Notes: generated from the letters alone by a model not told the origin. Positions 50,197-62,441 are shown, counted from the stretch's first letter. The stretch is 64,000 bases of DNA from Pseudomonas sp. MYb327 (GCF_040438925.1 NZ_CP159258.1:248001-312000), one strand, 5' to 3'. Translations and numbers: made by a program.

Positions 50197-50664
50197 ATGC
50201 GCGCGCAAAACGGGCTTGAGCCTTTCGCACATCGTTGTCGCGTTTATTACGAGGACACCGATGCGGGCGGCATCGTGTATTACGTTAATTACCTCAAGTT
50301 TATGGAGCGGGCTCGAACCGAGCGGCTACGAGATCTGGGCTTTGCCCAATCGCAGCTGGCAGGGGAGGACCTGTTGTTCGTCGTGCATTCCAGCGAAGCG
50401 CGCTATCACGCGCCGGCGCGACTGGATGACGAACTGCTGGTAAGCGCTGAAGTAATCGAATTGAACCGTGCCAGCCTGCGTTTCAAACAGCAGGTCAGGC
50501 GGGCTACGGATGATGCGCTGCTCTGTGAAGGGCAGTTTCTGGTGGCCTGTGTGCGCACTGAAAGTTTAAAACCCCGGGCCATTCCCGAAGCTCTACGAGC
50601 GGCCTTTGCCGACGTGAGCGGCGCGGGTACACACTCAAAGCAGGAGATAAAGCGTGGAAGCTAA
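50197..50664 (+). CDS. ybgC: Tol-Pal system acyl-CoA thioesterase YbgC
   Basis: 155 residues. Hot-dog-fold thioesterase with the catalytic Asp in [27 protein letters not shown]. First gene of the tol-pal operon. The stop (50662-50664) lies inside the tolQ start region, giving an 11-base overlap. Confidence 0.95.
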   Translation: MRAQNGLEPFAHRCRVYYEDTDAGGIVYYVNYLKFMERARTERLRDLGFAQSQLAGEDLLFVVHSSEARYHAPARLDDELLVSAEVIELNRASLRFKQQVRRATDDALLCEGQFLVACVRTESLKPRAIPEALRAAFADVSGAGTHSKQEIKRGS

Positions 50665-51349
50665 CGTCGTCGACCATTCCTCCATGTGGAGCCTGGTCAG
50701 CAATGCCAGTATCGTGGTGCAACTGGTAATGCTGATCCTGGTAGCCGCATCGGTGACCTCATGGATCATGATCTTTCAGCGCAGCAATCTGATACGCGCC
50801 GGCCGACGTGCCCTGGAGAGCTTTGAAGAGCGCTTCTGGTCAGGCATCGACCTGTCCAAACTCTACCGTCAGGCGGGCAGCAACCCGGACCCGGATTCGG
50901 GTGTCGAGCAGATTTTCCGCGCCGGTTTCAAGGAATTCTCCCGTCTGCGTCAGCAGCCAGGCGTCGACCCTGAAGCGGTCATGGAAGGTGTGGCCCGTGC
51001 CATGCGCGTTGCCATCTCCCGCGAGGAAGAAAAGCTCGAGCAGAGCCTGCCGTTCCTGGCCACCGTCGGTTCCGTCAGCCCCTACATCGGTCTGTTCGGT
51101 ACGGTCTGGGGCATCATGAACTCCTTCCGTGGCCTGGCGACTGCCCAGCAAGCGACTCTGGCCACTGTAGCGCCAGGTATCGCCGAAGCACTGATCGCCA
51201 CCGCGATCGGCTTGTTCGCCGCCATCCCGGCCGTTATCGCTTACAACCGCTTCTCTGCTCGCAGCGAAACCCTGCTGAGCCGTTACTACACCTTCGCCGA
51301 TGAATTCCAGGCGATCCTGCACCGCAAAGTGCACACCAGCGAAGAATAA
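50654..51349 (+). CDS. tolQ: Tol-Pal inner-membrane protein TolQ
   Basis: 231 residues. Three membrane helices ([74 protein letters not shown]). Forms the proton channel of the TolQR motor. GTG 50654 is preceded by AGGAGA. Confidence 0.97.
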   Translation: MEANVVDHSSMWSLVSNASIVVQLVMLILVAASVTSWIMIFQRSNLIRAGRRALESFEERFWSGIDLSKLYRQAGSNPDPDSGVEQIFRAGFKEFSRLRQQPGVDPEAVMEGVARAMRVAISREEEKLEQSLPFLATVGSVSPYIGLFGTVWGIMNSFRGLATAQQATLATVAPGIAEALIATAIGLFAAIPAVIAYNRFSARSETLLSRYYTFADEFQAILHRKVHTSEE

Positions 51350-51363
51350 GCAGGTAATTTCCA

Positions 51364-51825
51364 ATGGCTTTAATCGCTCGAGCTCGACACAAGCGCAAGC
51401 CGGTCGCCGAGATGAACGTAGTGCCTTACATCGACGTGATGTTGGTACTGCTGGTCATCTTCATGGTGACCGCGCCGATGCTCAATCAGGGCGTGAAGGT
51501 TGATCTGCCCAAGGTTTCCAGCGAAGCCTTGCCGCAGGACAACAACACCCAGGTCCTGACCATTTCGATCAAGGCTGACAAGACCTACTACTGGAACCTT
51601 GGCAGCGAAGTCGACACAGAGAAGCAGCAAGACCGGGCCATGACCCTGCCGCAGATGACTGACGCCGTGACCAAGATCATTCGCGTCGGCAACGAAGGCG
51701 GCAAGCGCACGCAGGTCTTCATTCGCGGCGACAAGACGGTTGACTACGGTGCCGTCATGGGCGCCATGGGCGGGTTGCAGAAAGCCGGGGTCGGTAATGT
51801 TGGCTTGATTACCGAGGCGCCCTGA
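51364..51825 (+). CDS. tolR: Tol-Pal protein TolR (ExbD family)
   Basis: 153 residues. One membrane helix with the essential Asp (MNVVPYIDVMLVLLVIFMVTAPML), then a periplasmic domain ending FIRGDKTVDYGAVMGAMGGLQKAGVGNVGLITE. Its TGA shares a base with the tolA ATG (TGATG). Confidence 0.96.
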   Translation: MALIARARHKRKPVAEMNVVPYIDVMLVLLVIFMVTAPMLNQGVKVDLPKVSSEALPQDNNTQVLTISIKADKTYYWNLGSEVDTEKQQDRAMTLPQMTDAVTKIIRVGNEGGKRTQVFIRGDKTVDYGAVMGAMGGLQKAGVGNVGLITEAP

Positions 51826-52904
51826 TGCAGCAACAGCGAGAGCCGTCCGCCTCGGAAAGCTACTTCTGGCCTAGTGTTTGGGCGATTGGCTTGCACGTGC
51901 TGGTGTTCGGCATGCTGTTTGTCAGTTTTGCCTTCACCCCGGAATTGCCGCCGGCCAAGCCGATTGTCCAGGCGACCCTGTACCAGCTGAAATCGAAAAG
52001 TCAGGCAACCACCCAGACCAATCAGAAGATTGCGGGTGAGGCGAAGAAATCCGCCGCGCGCCAGACCGAAGAAGAACAGATGGAACAGAAGAAGGTCGAG
52101 CAGGAAGCGGTGAAGGCTGCGGAACAAAAGAAAGAAGAAGCGGCTCAAAAGGCCGAGGAAGCCAAGAAGGCCGACGAGTCGAAGAAAGCGGAAGAGGCGA
52201 AAAAGGCTGATGAAGCCAAGAAAGCCGATGAAGCGAAGAAGACCGCCGAGGCCAAGAAGGCAGAAGAGAAACAATTGGCTGATATAGCCAAGAAGAAAGC
52301 GGAAGAAGAAGCCAAGAAGGCTGCTGAAGAAGAGGCCAAGAAAGCGGCCGCTGAAGAAGCGAAGAAAAAGGTCGTAGAAGACGCGAAGAAGAAAGCCGCG
52401 GAAGACGCCAAGAAAAAAGCTGAAGCTGAAGAGGCGAAGAAGAAAGTCGCCGAGGAAGCGAAGAAGAAAGCTGCTGCCGATGCTGCGAAGAAGAAATCGC
52501 AGGATGCGGCGCGTAAATCCGCCGAAGACAAAAAGGCTCAGGCCCTGGCAGATTTGCTTTCCGACACGCCACAGCGTCAACAGGCCTTGGCCGATGAGCA
52601 GGGTGACGAAGTCGCCGGCAGTTTCGATGACTTGATTCGGGCTCGTGCAGCGGAAGGCTGGGCTCGTCCACCTTCGGCCCGCAAAGGCATGACGGTCGTA
52701 TTGCAAATCGGCATGTTGCCGGACGGTACGGTGACTTCGGTCAGCGTGGCCAAGTCCAGTGGTGACGGTCCGTTTGACGCATCGGCTGTAGCGGCGGTGA
52801 AGAATATTGGACGTTTGACAGAAATGCAGGGAATGAAGCCGAGCGATTTCGCTCCGTATCGTTCATTCAAGATGACATTCACACCTGAGGATCTAGCCTT
52901 GTGA
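51825..52904 (+). CDS. tolA: Tol-Pal cell-envelope protein TolA
   Basis: 359 residues. Membrane helix at about 13-35 ([20 protein letters not shown]), a long Lys/Ala/Glu coiled-coil domain II of roughly 60-240 built from [16 protein letters not shown] repeats, and the globular domain III ([45 protein letters not shown]). Links TolQR to Pal across the periplasm. The tolB GTG overlaps its stop. Confidence 0.95.
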   Translation: MQQQREPSASESYFWPSVWAIGLHVLVFGMLFVSFAFTPELPPAKPIVQATLYQLKSKSQATTQTNQKIAGEAKKSAARQTEEEQMEQKKVEQEAVKAAEQKKEEAAQKAEEAKKADESKKAEEAKKADEAKKADEAKKTAEAKKAEEKQLADIAKKKAEEEAKKAAEEEAKKAAAEEAKKKVVEDAKKKAAEDAKKKAEAEEAKKKVAEEAKKKAAADAAKKKSQDAARKSAEDKKAQALADLLSDTPQRQQALADEQGDEVAGSFDDLIRARAAEGWARPPSARKGMTVVLQIGMLPDGTVTSVSVAKSSGDGPFDASAVAAVKNIGRLTEMQGMKPSDFAPYRSFKMTFTPEDLAL

Positions 52905-54202
52905 GAAACCTTCTTCGAGGAATGCTGGTCGTTATCTGCTGCATGGCAGGGATGGCGATGGCAGATGAGAAAAACATTCTGGTCACCAGCGGCAGCGATC
53001 GGGCAACTCCGATCGCCGTTGTGCCGTTCGGCAACCAGGGCGGCAGCGTACTGCCGGACGACATGGCGGAAATCATCGGTAATGACCTGCGCAACTCGGG
53101 TTACTACTCGCCGATTCCAAAGCAGAACATGATCAGCCAGCCGAGCCAGGCCAGCGAAATCATCTTCCGTGACTTCAAGGCGCTAGGCGCCCAGTACGTC
53201 ATGGTTGGCAGCATTGTTCCGGCGGGCGGTCGCCTGCAGGTGCAATACGCACTGTTCAACGTCGCCACCGAGCAGCAAGTGCTGACCGGCAGCGTATCGG
53301 GCGGCGTTGATCAACTGCGCGACATGTCGCACTACATCGCCGACCAGTCGTTCGAGAAACTCACCGGTATCAAAGGTGCGTTCTCGACTCGTCTGCTGTA
53401 CGTGACGGCCGAGCGTTTCTCCGAAAAGAACACTCGCTACACGTTGCAACGTTCGGACTATGACGGTGCTCGTGCCGTGACTCTGCTGCAATCGCGCGAG
53501 CCGATCCTGTCGCCGCGTTTCGCACCGGATGGCAAGCGTATCGCTTACGTTTCGTTCGAGCAGAAGCGTCCTCGCATCTTCATGCAGAACATCGACACTG
53601 GCCGCCGTGAGCAGATCACCAACTTCGAAGGCCTGAACGGTGCTCCAGCCTGGTCACCGGACGGCAATCGCCTGGCGTTCGTACTATCGAAAGACGGCAA
53701 CCCGGACATCTATGTAATGAACCTGGGTTCGCGCCAGATCACTCGCGTCACTAACGGTCCTGGCATCAACACCGAACCGTTCTGGGGCAAGGATGGCTCG
53801 ACCATCTACTTCACTTCCGACCGTGGTGGCAAACCGCAGATCTATAAAACCAGCGTGGGTGGCGGTGGTGCGGAGCGTGTGACTTTCGTCGGCAACTACA
53901 ACGCCAACCCTAAACTGTCGGCGGACGAAAAGACCCTGGTAATGATTCATCGCCAGGACGGTTTCACCAATTTCAAAGTGGCGGCTCAGGATTTGCAGCG
54001 CGGTAGTGTAAAAATCCTCACTGATAGCACTCTGGACGAGTCGCCTACTGTTGCGCCCAACGGCACCATGGTAATCTACGCCACCCGCCAGCAGGGCCGG
54101 GGAGTCTTGATGCTCGTGTCCATCAATGGACGCGTAAGGCTCCCGCTTCCTACCGCACAAGGCGAAGTCAGAGAACCTTCCTGGTCCCCTTACCTGAACT
54201 GA
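52901..54202 (+). CDS. tolB: Tol-Pal periplasmic protein TolB
   Basis: 433 residues. Signal peptide [21 protein letters not shown], an N-terminal alpha/beta domain, and a six-bladed beta-propeller with TolB repeats ([67 protein letters not shown]). GTG 52901 overlaps the tolA stop (GTGA). Binds Pal. Confidence 0.97.
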   Translation: MRNLLRGMLVVICCMAGMAMADEKNILVTSGSDRATPIAVVPFGNQGGSVLPDDMAEIIGNDLRNSGYYSPIPKQNMISQPSQASEIIFRDFKALGAQYVMVGSIVPAGGRLQVQYALFNVATEQQVLTGSVSGGVDQLRDMSHYIADQSFEKLTGIKGAFSTRLLYVTAERFSEKNTRYTLQRSDYDGARAVTLLQSREPILSPRFAPDGKRIAYVSFEQKRPRIFMQNIDTGRREQITNFEGLNGAPAWSPDGNRLAFVLSKDGNPDIYVMNLGSRQITRVTNGPGINTEPFWGKDGSTIYFTSDRGGKPQIYKTSVGGGGAERVTFVGNYNANPKLSADEKTLVMIHRQDGFTNFKVAAQDLQRGSVKILTDSTLDESPTVAPNGTMVIYATRQQGRGVLMLVSINGRVRLPLPTAQGEVREPSWSPYLN

Positions 54203-54254
54203 CGCGGCGCTATACGTTTTACTTAACACACTGGGGTTCATTAGGAGTTTCACG

Positions 54255-54752
54255 ATGGAAATGCTGAAGTTTGGTAAATTTGCTGCGCTGGCTCTGGCCA
54301 TGGCTGTAGCTGTAGGTTGCTCGTCCAAAGGCGGCGACAATGCCGGTGAAGGCGCAGTAGATCCAAACGCTGGTTACGGCGCAAACACTGGTGCAGTTGA
54401 CGGCTCCCTGAGCGAAGAAGCTGCACTGCGCGCTATCACCACTTTCTACTTCGAATACGACAGTTCGGACTTGAAGCCAGAAGCCATGCGCGCTCTGGAC
54501 GTTCACGCCAAAGACCTGAAAGCAAACGGCGCTCGCGTTGTTCTGGAAGGCAACACCGACGAACGTGGTACTCGTGAGTACAACATGGCACTGGGCGAGC
54601 GTCGTGCGAAAGCCGTTCAGCGCTACCTGGTACTGCAAGGCGTTTCCCCAGCTCAGCTGGAACTGGTTTCCTACGGCGAAGAGCGTCCAGTAGCTACCGG
54701 TAACGACGAGCAGTCCTGGGCTCAAAACCGTCGCGTCGAACTGCGTAAGTAA
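54255..54752 (+). CDS. pal: Peptidoglycan-associated lipoprotein Pal
   Basis: 165 residues. Lipobox with Cys22 ([10 protein letters not shown]) and an OmpA-like peptidoglycan-binding domain ([31 protein letters not shown]). Anchors outer membrane to peptidoglycan. AGGAG lies upstream of ATG 54255. Confidence 0.98.
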   Translation: MEMLKFGKFAALALAMAVAVGCSSKGGDNAGEGAVDPNAGYGANTGAVDGSLSEEAALRAITTFYFEYDSSDLKPEAMRALDVHAKDLKANGARVVLEGNTDERGTREYNMALGERRAKAVQRYLVLQGVSPAQLELVSYGEERPVATGNDEQSWAQNRRVELRK

Positions 54753-54758
54753 TTCGTC

Positions 54759-55595
54759 ATGCGAACGTGCCGTCGTGCTGTAACTGTTCTGGCTCTCAGC
54801 CTCGCGCCGCTTGCGGTGTGGGCTGCGGTTCCTGTGGTCGATAACAACTCCGGTTCCAACAGCGGGAGCAGTTATCCGCCTGCAGGTTACGGTACGAACG
54901 GCGCCTATGCCGGGGGAGGGGTTTCGGCCCCTGTCTCGGCACAGGGCGAGCTGTTCAACCAATTGCAACAAATGCAGCAACAAATCGAGCGCCAGCAAGG
55001 CGCGATCGAAGTTCTGCAAAATGATGTAGCGCGCATGAAGCAAGAAGGCCTGGAGCGATATCAGGATCTTGATCGGCGCATAGGAACCGGCGTTGCACCA
55101 GCCGCGACTCCTGAAAATTCTTCCGGCGGTGGCGATTTGAATGCCCCTGCCGCAGCAGCTGGCGCGAGTGCAGGGGCGGCAGCCGCTCAAGCACCTGCAT
55201 CAGGTAGTGAACCGGCGGACCCGGCGAAGGAAAAGCTCTACTACGATGCTGCCTTCGACCTGATCAAAGCCAAGGATTTCGACAAGGCCAGTCAGGCTTT
55301 CGCCGCATTCCTGCGCAAATACCCGAACAGCCAATACGCGGGCAATGCCCAGTATTGGTTGGGCGAAGTGAACCTGGCAAAGGGCGATCTGCAAGGTGCA
55401 GGTCAGGCATTTGCCAAGGTTTCGCAGCTGTATCCCAAGCATGCCAAAGTGCCTGACTCGCTGTACAAGCTTGCTGACGTAGAACGTCGCCTCGGTCATA
55501 CCGACAAGGTCAAAGGCATTCTGCAGCAGGTGGTTGCCCAATATCCGGGCACTTCCGCCGCTCAGCTGGCGCAGCGTGATCTGCAAAAAATGTAA
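54759..55595 (+). CDS. cpoB: Cell division coordinator CpoB (YbgF)
   Basis: 278 residues. Signal peptide to about residue 22, a coiled-coil trimerisation segment (QLQQMQQQIERQQGAIEVLQNDVARMKQEG), an Ala/Gly linker, and C-terminal TPR repeats (DAAFDLIKAKDFDKASQAFAAFLRKYPNSQYAGNAQYWLGEV). Coordinates peptidoglycan synthesis with Tol constriction. ATG 54759 follows the pal stop by six bases. Confidence 0.96.
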   Translation: MRTCRRAVTVLALSLAPLAVWAAVPVVDNNSGSNSGSSYPPAGYGTNGAYAGGGVSAPVSAQGELFNQLQQMQQQIERQQGAIEVLQNDVARMKQEGLERYQDLDRRIGTGVAPAATPENSSGGGDLNAPAAAAGASAGAAAAQAPASGSEPADPAKEKLYYDAAFDLIKAKDFDKASQAFAAFLRKYPNSQYAGNAQYWLGEVNLAKGDLQGAGQAFAKVSQLYPKHAKVPDSLYKLADVERRLGHTDKVKGILQQVVAQYPGTSAAQLAQRDLQKM

Positions 55596-55619
55596 GGGCT
55601 GCTTGACCCGTTTCGAAGA

Positions 55620-55644
55620 AACCCGCGCTTGTCGCGGGTTTTTT
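55620..55644 (+). terminator. Terminator of the tol-pal operon
   Basis: AACCCGCG / CGCGGGTT stem with 5-base loop and a run of T, 25 bases after cpoB. Confidence 0.9.
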
Positions 55645-55762
55645 CGTTAGAATTCACCCCCTTTTTCTGACACACGCTTTTTGGGACCTGCGCATTGCCG
55701 GGGTTCCTTGAAGTGCCTGACGGAGGCGGACAGCCTGTTTAGCTGTTACGCCCGTGGCGACT

Positions 55763-56410
55763 ATGCAAGACACATTGAGAATCACCGAAGTTTTCTACTC
55801 GTTGCAGGGTGAAACTCGGACCGCCGGCCTGCCCACGGTTTTTGTGCGCCTGACCGGTTGTCCGCTACGTTGCCAATACTGCGACAGCGCCTATGCGTTC
55901 ACTGGCGGGACCATTCGCACGCTCGACGATATCCTTGAGCAGGTGGCCGGTTTTCGCCCGCGTTATGTCTGTGTCACGGGCGGCGAGCCCCTGGCGCAAC
56001 CCAACGCCATCCCATTGCTCAAGCGGTTATGCGACGCCGGTTACGAAGTGTCACTGGAAACCAGTGGCTCTATCGACATCTCGGCGGTAGATTCCCGGGT
56101 CAGTCGCGTTGTCGACCTGAAAACTCCGGGTTCGAAGGAAGCGCACCGCAACCGCTACGAAAACATTGAGCTGCTCACGCCGAACGATCAGGTGAAGTTT
56201 GTCATCTGTTCGCGGGAAGACTATGACTGGTCCGTGTCCAAGTTGATCCAGTACGGTCTGGACCAGCGTGCCGGCGAAGTTCTGTTCTCGCCAAGTCACC
56301 ATGATCTCAATGCTCGGGATCTGGCTGACTGGGTGGTGGCGGACAACCTGCCAGTGCGTCTGCAACTGCAGCTGCATAAGTATCTTTGGAATGATGAGCC
56401 GGGGCGCTGA
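55763..56410 (+). CDS. queE: 7-carboxy-7-deazaguanine synthase QueE
   Basis: 215 residues from ATG 55763 ([18 protein letters not shown]); GTG 55754 is an alternative that adds three residues. Radical SAM enzyme making CDG for queuosine; the Fe-S Cys ligands are in [16 protein letters not shown] (C33, C37, C40), and [15 protein letters not shown] contains the SAM GGE motif. queC follows after one base. Confidence 0.96.
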   Translation: MQDTLRITEVFYSLQGETRTAGLPTVFVRLTGCPLRCQYCDSAYAFTGGTIRTLDDILEQVAGFRPRYVCVTGGEPLAQPNAIPLLKRLCDAGYEVSLETSGSIDISAVDSRVSRVVDLKTPGSKEAHRNRYENIELLTPNDQVKFVICSREDYDWSVSKLIQYGLDQRAGEVLFSPSHHDLNARDLADWVVADNLPVRLQLQLHKYLWNDEPGR

Positions 56411-56411
56411 A

Positions 56412-57104
56412 ATGACGGAACAACTGAACATTGCTGAAAAACGTGCGGTCATCCTGCTGTCAGGTGGCCTGGACTCTGCAACCGTCGTGGCCATGGCTCG
56501 CGCTGAAGGCTACAGCTGCTACACCATGAGTTTTGATTACGGCCAGCGTTCTCACGCTGAGCTGTATGCCGCCGAACGTGTTGCACGGGACTTGGGTGTG
56601 ATCGAGCACAAGGTGATCGGTCTCAACATGAATGGCATGGGCGGCTCGGCGCTTACAGATAGCAGCATCGATATTCCGGAAGAGTTGGGTGAGGGCATTC
56701 CGGTGACTTACGTGCCTGCGCGTAACACGGTGTTCCTGTCCCTTGCCTTGGGCTGGGCGGAAGTGCTTGGTGCACGGGACATCTTCATCGGCGTCAACGC
56801 GGTGGATTACTCCGGTTACCCGGACTGCCGTCCCGAGTTCATCGAGTCCTTCGAACGTATGGCTAATCTGGCGACCAAGGCCGGTGTGGAAGGGAACGGC
56901 TTTCGGATTCAGGCACCTCTGCAAAACCTGAGCAAGGCGCAAATCGTTCAGGCTGGCACTAAGCTTGGCGTGGACTACGGTCTTACTGTTTCCTGCTATC
57001 AGGCCGACAATGACGGCCGTGCTTGCGGCAAATGCGACAGCTGCCGACTGCGTGCTGAAGGCTTTGCGACGGCCGGAATCAGCGATCCAACACCTTATTT
57101 TTGA
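56412..57104 (+). CDS. queC: 7-cyano-7-deazaguanine synthase QueC
   Basis: 230 residues. Converts CDG to preQ0 with ATP and ammonia. The PP-loop ATPase motif is [15 protein letters not shown], and zinc ligands lie in [28 protein letters not shown] 56412 starts directly after the queE stop. The last codons form part of an imperfect inverted repeat (57088-57125). Confidence 0.97.
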   Translation: MTEQLNIAEKRAVILLSGGLDSATVVAMARAEGYSCYTMSFDYGQRSHAELYAAERVARDLGVIEHKVIGLNMNGMGGSALTDSSIDIPEELGEGIPVTYVPARNTVFLSLALGWAEVLGARDIFIGVNAVDYSGYPDCRPEFIESFERMANLATKAGVEGNGFRIQAPLQNLSKAQIVQAGTKLGVDYGLTVSCYQADNDGRACGKCDSCRLRAEGFATAGISDPTPYF

Positions 57105-57122
57105 TTTATTTCAAAATAGGTG

Positions 57123-57150
57123 TTGAATAGTCCTTAAAAATCAGTATTAT
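57123..57150 (+). promoter_or_regulatory. Promoter of tRNA-Lys
   Basis: -35 TTGAAT (57123-57128) and -10 TATTAT (57145-57150) with 16-base spacing and a GC-rich discriminator, as is usual for stable-RNA promoters. Confidence 0.65.
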
Positions 57151-57167
57151 ACGCGCCACCACACAGC

Positions 57168-57243
57168 GGGTCGTTAGCTCAGTTGGTAGAGCAGTTGGCT
57201 TTTAACCAATTGGTCGTAGGTTCGAATCCCACACGACCCACCA
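57168..57243 (+). tRNA. tRNA-Lys (anticodon UUU)
   Basis: 76 nt with a 7-bp acceptor stem GGGTCGT / ACGACCC, D-arm AGCTCAGTTGGTAGAGC, anticodon loop CTTTTAA (anticodon TTT), T-arm GTTCGAATC, and encoded CCA. Confidence 0.98.
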
Positions 57244-57263
57244 TTTTCAAGCAGTTTTAAAAG

Positions 57264-57304
57264 TCTGGAAGGCCCACGAAAGTGAGGATTTCCGGATTTT
57301 TTTT
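57264..57304 (+). terminator. Terminator after tRNA-Lys
   Basis: TCTGGAA / TTCCGGA arms (one G-U pair) followed by eight or more T. Confidence 0.8.
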
Positions 57305-57510
57305 TGCCTGCGATTTAGTGCTTCGCCGGGGCTGCACCACGTAACGCAGGTCAGAATCATCTTTTGCATCCACTGGATATTCTGTAGCCTTGCCCAGCTT
57401 CAACGCTGTCCGTGCCTGATGAATACTCACTTTCCCGGCGGTACCCTGAAGGGTCCGGAGCCGGGTGTATACTCGACTTTCGCGCGAATGCGCCTGCAGG
57501 TCTTGCGAAC

Positions 57511-58569
57511 ATGACGCAAATTTCCGAACGCCTTCTGGTTCAAGCCCATCTCGACGCCAAGCAGCCCAAGCCGCTGACCGCTGACGAAGAGGCCTTTTAT
57601 CGTGCTGCCATCGCCGCCGAGCTCAAGGCTCAGGACGCGGTGCTGGTTGCTCACTTCTATTGCGATCCGATCATTCAGGCTTTAGCCGAAGAAACCGGTG
57701 GCTGTGTTTCCGATTCGCTGGAAATGGCCCGTTTCGGCAACGCTCACCCCGCGAAGACCGTAGTGGTCGCCGGGGTGAAATTCATGGGTGAGACGGCCAA
57801 AATCCTTAACCCCGAAAAACGTATTCTGATGCCGACCCTGGAAGCGACATGCTCGCTGGACCTGGGTTGCCCGGTCGATGAGTTTTCCGCATTCTGCGAT
57901 CAACATCCGGAGCGAACGGTGGTGGTTTATGCCAATACCTCCGCGGCGGTCAAAGCCCGGGCGGATTGGGTCGTGACTTCAAGTTGCGCGTTGGAAATCG
58001 TCGAAAGCCTGATGGATAACGGCGAAACCATCATCTGGGGCCCGGACAAGCATCTGGGCACTTACATTCAGCGCCAGACGGGTGCCGACATGCTGCTGTG
58101 GGACGGTGCCTGCATCGTTCACGAAGAGTTCAAGTCCAAGCAGCTCGAAGACATGAAGGCGCTGTATCCGGATGCGGCTATTCTGGTGCACCCGGAGTCG
58201 CCTACTTCGGTGATCGAGCTGGCGGATGCCGTTGGTTCCACCAGTCAGTTGATCGCGGCGGCACAGAGCCTGCCGAACAAAACCCTGATTGTCGCCACCG
58301 ACCGAGGCATCTTCTACAAGATGCAGCAGTTGTGCCCGGACAAGGTCTTCATCGAAGCGCCAACGGCCGGTAACGGCGCAGCATGCCGCAGTTGCGCTCA
58401 TTGCCCGTGGATGGCGATGAACACCCTTGAGCGCACGCTGAAGAGCTTGAAGGAAGGGACGAACGAGATCTTTGTTGATCCGGCGTTGGTTCCGCAGGCC
58501 ATTCGGCCGCTGAAGCGGATGCTGGACTTCACCCAGGCTGCGCGGATGAAGCTGGCCGGCAACGCCTGA
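57511..58569 (+). CDS. nadA: Quinolinate synthase NadA
   Basis: 352 residues from ATG 57511 ([15 protein letters not shown]). Condenses iminoaspartate with DHAP in NAD synthesis with a [4Fe-4S] cluster; Cys ligands appear in [26 protein letters not shown] context and the C-terminal [31 protein letters not shown] is the family N-terminal motif. A TATACT at 57468 may be its -10. Confidence 0.96.
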   Translation: MTQISERLLVQAHLDAKQPKPLTADEEAFYRAAIAAELKAQDAVLVAHFYCDPIIQALAEETGGCVSDSLEMARFGNAHPAKTVVVAGVKFMGETAKILNPEKRILMPTLEATCSLDLGCPVDEFSAFCDQHPERTVVVYANTSAAVKARADWVVTSSCALEIVESLMDNGETIIWGPDKHLGTYIQRQTGADMLLWDGACIVHEEFKSKQLEDMKALYPDAAILVHPESPTSVIELADAVGSTSQLIAAAQSLPNKTLIVATDRGIFYKMQQLCPDKVFIEAPTAGNGAACRSCAHCPWMAMNTLERTLKSLKEGTNEIFVDPALVPQAIRPLKRMLDFTQAARMKLAGNA

Positions 58570-58592
58570 ATTTAATCAGCCAGTAGAAAGAC

Positions 58593-58681
58593 TGTGGGAG
58601 CGAGCCTGCTCGCGATGACGGACGATCAGTCACATGAATCTCGACTGATTCGCCTCTATCGCGAGCAGGCTCGCTCCCACA
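58593..58681. repeat. REP doublet (REPIN), GAGCGAGCCTGCTCGC subtype
   Basis: TGTGGGAGCGAGCCTGCTCGCGAT and its reverse complement ATCGCGAGCAGGCTCGCTCCCACA flank a spacer of about 40 bases. Between convergent nadA and RDD genes. Confidence 0.92.
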
Positions 58682-58701
58682 ATGATTTGTGCAGTGCGAA
58701 T

Positions 58702-59190
58702 TTATTTGGATTTCTTTGGAATGCGCACTAGCTGAGTATTTGAGTACATGTCATGCCAGCTGCGCTTCTGCTTGTCGAACAGAGACCAGACGAATCCCAG
58801 GCCAACGCACAGCAGCGAGGCGATCGATACTACGAAGCGCAACAAAGCTTGCCACAGGCTGATGGATGAACCATCTGCGTTTTGCACGCGAACGCCCCAC
58901 ACCTGCATACCCAGGGTCTGACCCGAGTGGGTCCAGAACTTGGCGAAGAAGCCGAAGAGCACGAATAGCAATACCGTCGAAAGTAGTGGATCGCCATCAA
59001 GCGCACCAGCTTCAGTGAGGGCGCGCATTTTGTCTTCGCCGATGATCGCCATCTGGATCATTTTGTAAATGCCACTGGTGACGATCAGCAGGGCGGTGCA
59101 CAGCAAAAAATCATAAAACATCGCTGCCAGGCGACGACCCAGGCCAACGGTGGGGAAGTCGCCCTGGGGTTTGAGCAAGTGTTTCGACAT
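58702..59190 (-). CDS. RDD family protein
   Basis: 162 residues from ATG 59190 (MSKHLLKPQGDFPTVGLGRRLAAMFYDFLLC). Three membrane helices; the RDD motif is represented by RRLAAMFYDFLLCTALLIV and the SGQTLGMQVWGVRV region. Function unknown. Shares the family with the gene at 16412 but is not the same subgroup. The terminator at 59241 lies just ahead of it, so it has its own promoter region. Confidence 0.9.
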   Translation of the reverse strand: MSKHLLKPQGDFPTVGLGRRLAAMFYDFLLCTALLIVTSGIYKMIQMAIIGEDKMRALTEAGALDGDPLLSTVLLFVLFGFFAKFWTHSGQTLGMQVWGVRVQNADGSSISLWQALLRFVVSIASLLCVGLGFVWSLFDKQKRSWHDMYSNTQLVRIPKKSK

Positions 59191-59240
59191 GGCAGCCTCT
59201 GGGCGCAAAAGAAGCCATTTTACGGATTTACGCGCACAAA

Positions 59241-59272
59241 AAAGCCCCTGATGTCAGCATCAGGGGCTTTTT
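59241..59272. terminator. Terminator between cold-shock gene and RDD gene
   Basis: Perfect 13-bp stem AAAGCCCCTGATG / CATCAGGGGCTTT with TCAG loop, A-run on the left for minus-strand use by the cold-shock gene. Confidence 0.92.
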
Positions 59273-59284
59273 CGTTACAGAAGA

Positions 59285-59497
59285 TTAGCCTTCTGCTTGT
59301 ACTTCGTCAGCCTGCATGCCTTTCTGGCCTTGCACGGCGATGAAGGTCACTTTCTGGCCTTCTTTCAGGCTCTTGAAACCGTTGCCCTGAATAGCGCGGA
59401 AATGCACGAACAGATCCGGACCGCTTTCTGGAGTGATAAAACCAAAACCTTTCTCGTCGTTAAACCACTTGACGGTACCGCTCTGACGTTGGGACAT
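59285..59497 (-). CDS. Cold-shock protein (CspA family)
   Basis: 70 residues, the length of free Csp proteins. RNP1 KGFGFI and RNP2 DLFVHF are intact ([30 protein letters not shown]). It acts as a single-stranded nucleic-acid chaperone. AAAGGAAA precedes ATG 59497. A long upstream region may hold a structured 5' leader. Confidence 0.97.
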
Positions 59498-59900
59498 TTC
59501 TTATTTCCTTTGACGCTAAAATTAATGACAGTCTCTTTCTGATGAAAGAGTACTGGGGCTGGTTGCAGGAGAGTAAGAAGACGTCGAACGGGATGTAGCT
59601 AACTTGTAGGCTACTGCCCAGGTCACGATTCCAAGCGACCCATGCAAACACAGTGAACAAACTCTACGCCAACTACGGGAGAAAAAACAAGCCCCCGAGA
59701 AGGCCCGTATTTGCTTAGGTTGGTGGCAGTTTTTCAGGCGTTGATGGCAGCTTATTCGATAAGCTTGTTCAATTGTTTTCGAACGTTATAAGCAAAGTTC
59801 ATAATCGAAGCTTAGAGCCAAACGATGCACTATTTTATGGCGGTTGCGTTACACATTAGTGCACTGTTAACGCAACCGCGTTACTTATAGGAACATTCAA
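59498..59900. other. 403-bp region gcvT 3' end to cold-shock gene
   Basis: AT-rich in its right half (59740-59840). Holds the promoter and probable long leader of the cold-shock gene on the minus strand, and the perfect inverted repeat at 59840-59879. No convincing ORF. Confidence 0.5.
59840..59879 (-). repeat. Perfect 12-bp inverted repeat downstream of gcvT
   Basis: GCGGTTGCGTTA / TAACGCAACCGC with a 16-base loop containing a GTGCAC palindrome, 21 bases past the gcvT stop. It has no U-tract on the minus strand, so it may be a 3' end stabiliser or weak terminator. Confidence 0.6.
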
Positions 59901-61025
59901 TCAGCCGCGATAGTAGCGTTGTGGAACAAATGGCATTTTGCTTACAAGCAAAGGTACCTTTTTCCCACGAACAATTGCCCAAACCGGTGTATCGATAGCG
60001 ATATAAGCGCTGTCGAGGTAACCCATGGCCAAAGGTCCGCCCAAGGTCGGGCCGAAACCGCCGCTGCAGACGGTGCCGATGATGTCGCCGGCTTCGTTGA
60101 CGATCTCTGCACCTTCGCGCACCGGGGTGCGCTCCTGCGGCAACAGGCCAACTCGTTTGCGGCTGACGCCACCCTGTTGCTGAGCGAATACGCTTTCTGC
60201 GCCCGGGAAGCCCCCGGCACGCGCGCCATCGGCACGACGAGGCTTGGAGATAGCCCATAAAAGGCTGGCTTCGATCAGAGTGGTCTCGGTGTTCATGTCA
60301 TGGCCGTACAGGCACAGGCCGGCTTCCAGGCGCAGCGAGTCACGAGCGCCAAGGCCGATGGCTTCGACTTCCGGTTCGGCCAGCAGAGCGCGGGCCAGGG
60401 CTTCGGCATTGGCGGCCGGTACAGAGATTTCGAAACCGTCTTCACCGGTGTAGCCCGAGCGGCTGACAAAACAGTCCACGCCCAGCAGTTTCACGCGAGC
60501 GAATTGCATGAAGGTCATTTTCGCCACTTCTGGCGCCAGACGTGCCAATACAGTGACCGCCACCGGGCCTTGCAAGGCGAGCAGGGCGCGTTCTTCGAAC
60601 AGGGGCTCGATGCTGCACTGCTCGCCGATGTATTTGCGCAGGTGCGCCAGGTCCTGGTCCTTGCAGGCAGCATTGACCACCAGGAACAGTTCGTCGTTAC
60701 CCAGGTTGGCGACCATCAGGTCGTCGAGGATGCCGCCGGTTTCGTTGGTGAACATCGCATAACGCTGCATGCCCACCGGCAGGTCGATGATATCCACCGG
60801 CACCAGGGTTTCCAGGGCTTTGGCAGCATTGGCGCCGGTCAGGCGGATCTGGCCCATGTGCGAGACATCGAACAGCCCGGCCTGGTCGCGGGTGTGCTGG
60901 TGTTCTTTCATCACGCCCAACGGGTATTGCACCGGCATGTCGTAGCCGGCGAACGGCACCATGCGCGCGCCGAGTTCGATGTGCAGGGCGTGCAACGGGG
61001 TTTTCAACAGTTGTTCGGTGGACAT
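59901..61025 (-). CDS. gcvT: Glycine cleavage system T protein (aminomethyltransferase)
   Basis: 374 residues. Moves the aminomethyl carbon from H-protein to THF. Folate-binding family landmarks are [64 protein letters not shown] and the C-terminal [21 protein letters not shown]. Lies in a minus-strand run with sdaA and gcvP, the second Pseudomonas gcv locus layout. Confidence 0.97.
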   Translation of the reverse strand: MSTEQLLKTPLHALHIELGARMVPFAGYDMPVQYPLGVMKEHQHTRDQAGLFDVSHMGQIRLTGANAAKALETLVPVDIIDLPVGMQRYAMFTNETGGILDDLMVANLGNDELFLVVNAACKDQDLAHLRKYIGEQCSIEPLFEERALLALQGPVAVTVLARLAPEVAKMTFMQFARVKLLGVDCFVSRSGYTGEDGFEISVPAANAEALARALLAEPEVEAIGLGARDSLRLEAGLCLYGHDMNTETTLIEASLLWAISKPRRADGARAGGFPGAESVFAQQQGGVSRKRVGLLPQERTPVREGAEIVNEAGDIIGTVCSGGFGPTLGGPLAMGYLDSAYIAIDTPVWAIVRGKKVPLLVSKMPFVPQRYYRG

Positions 61026-61064
61026 ATTCAGCTCCTGAAAATGATGCAGATGCAGGTGAGCGCA

Positions 61065-62441
<1,377 letters not shown>

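Noticed and set aside
52081..52520. Tandem DNA repeat in tolA
   Set aside because: The repetition is at the protein level (Lys/Ala/Glu coiled coil of TolA domain II), which is normal for TolA.
55645..55762. Possible preQ1 riboswitch upstream of queE
   Set aside because: The short stretch does not show the expected preQ1 aptamer hairpin and A-rich tail.
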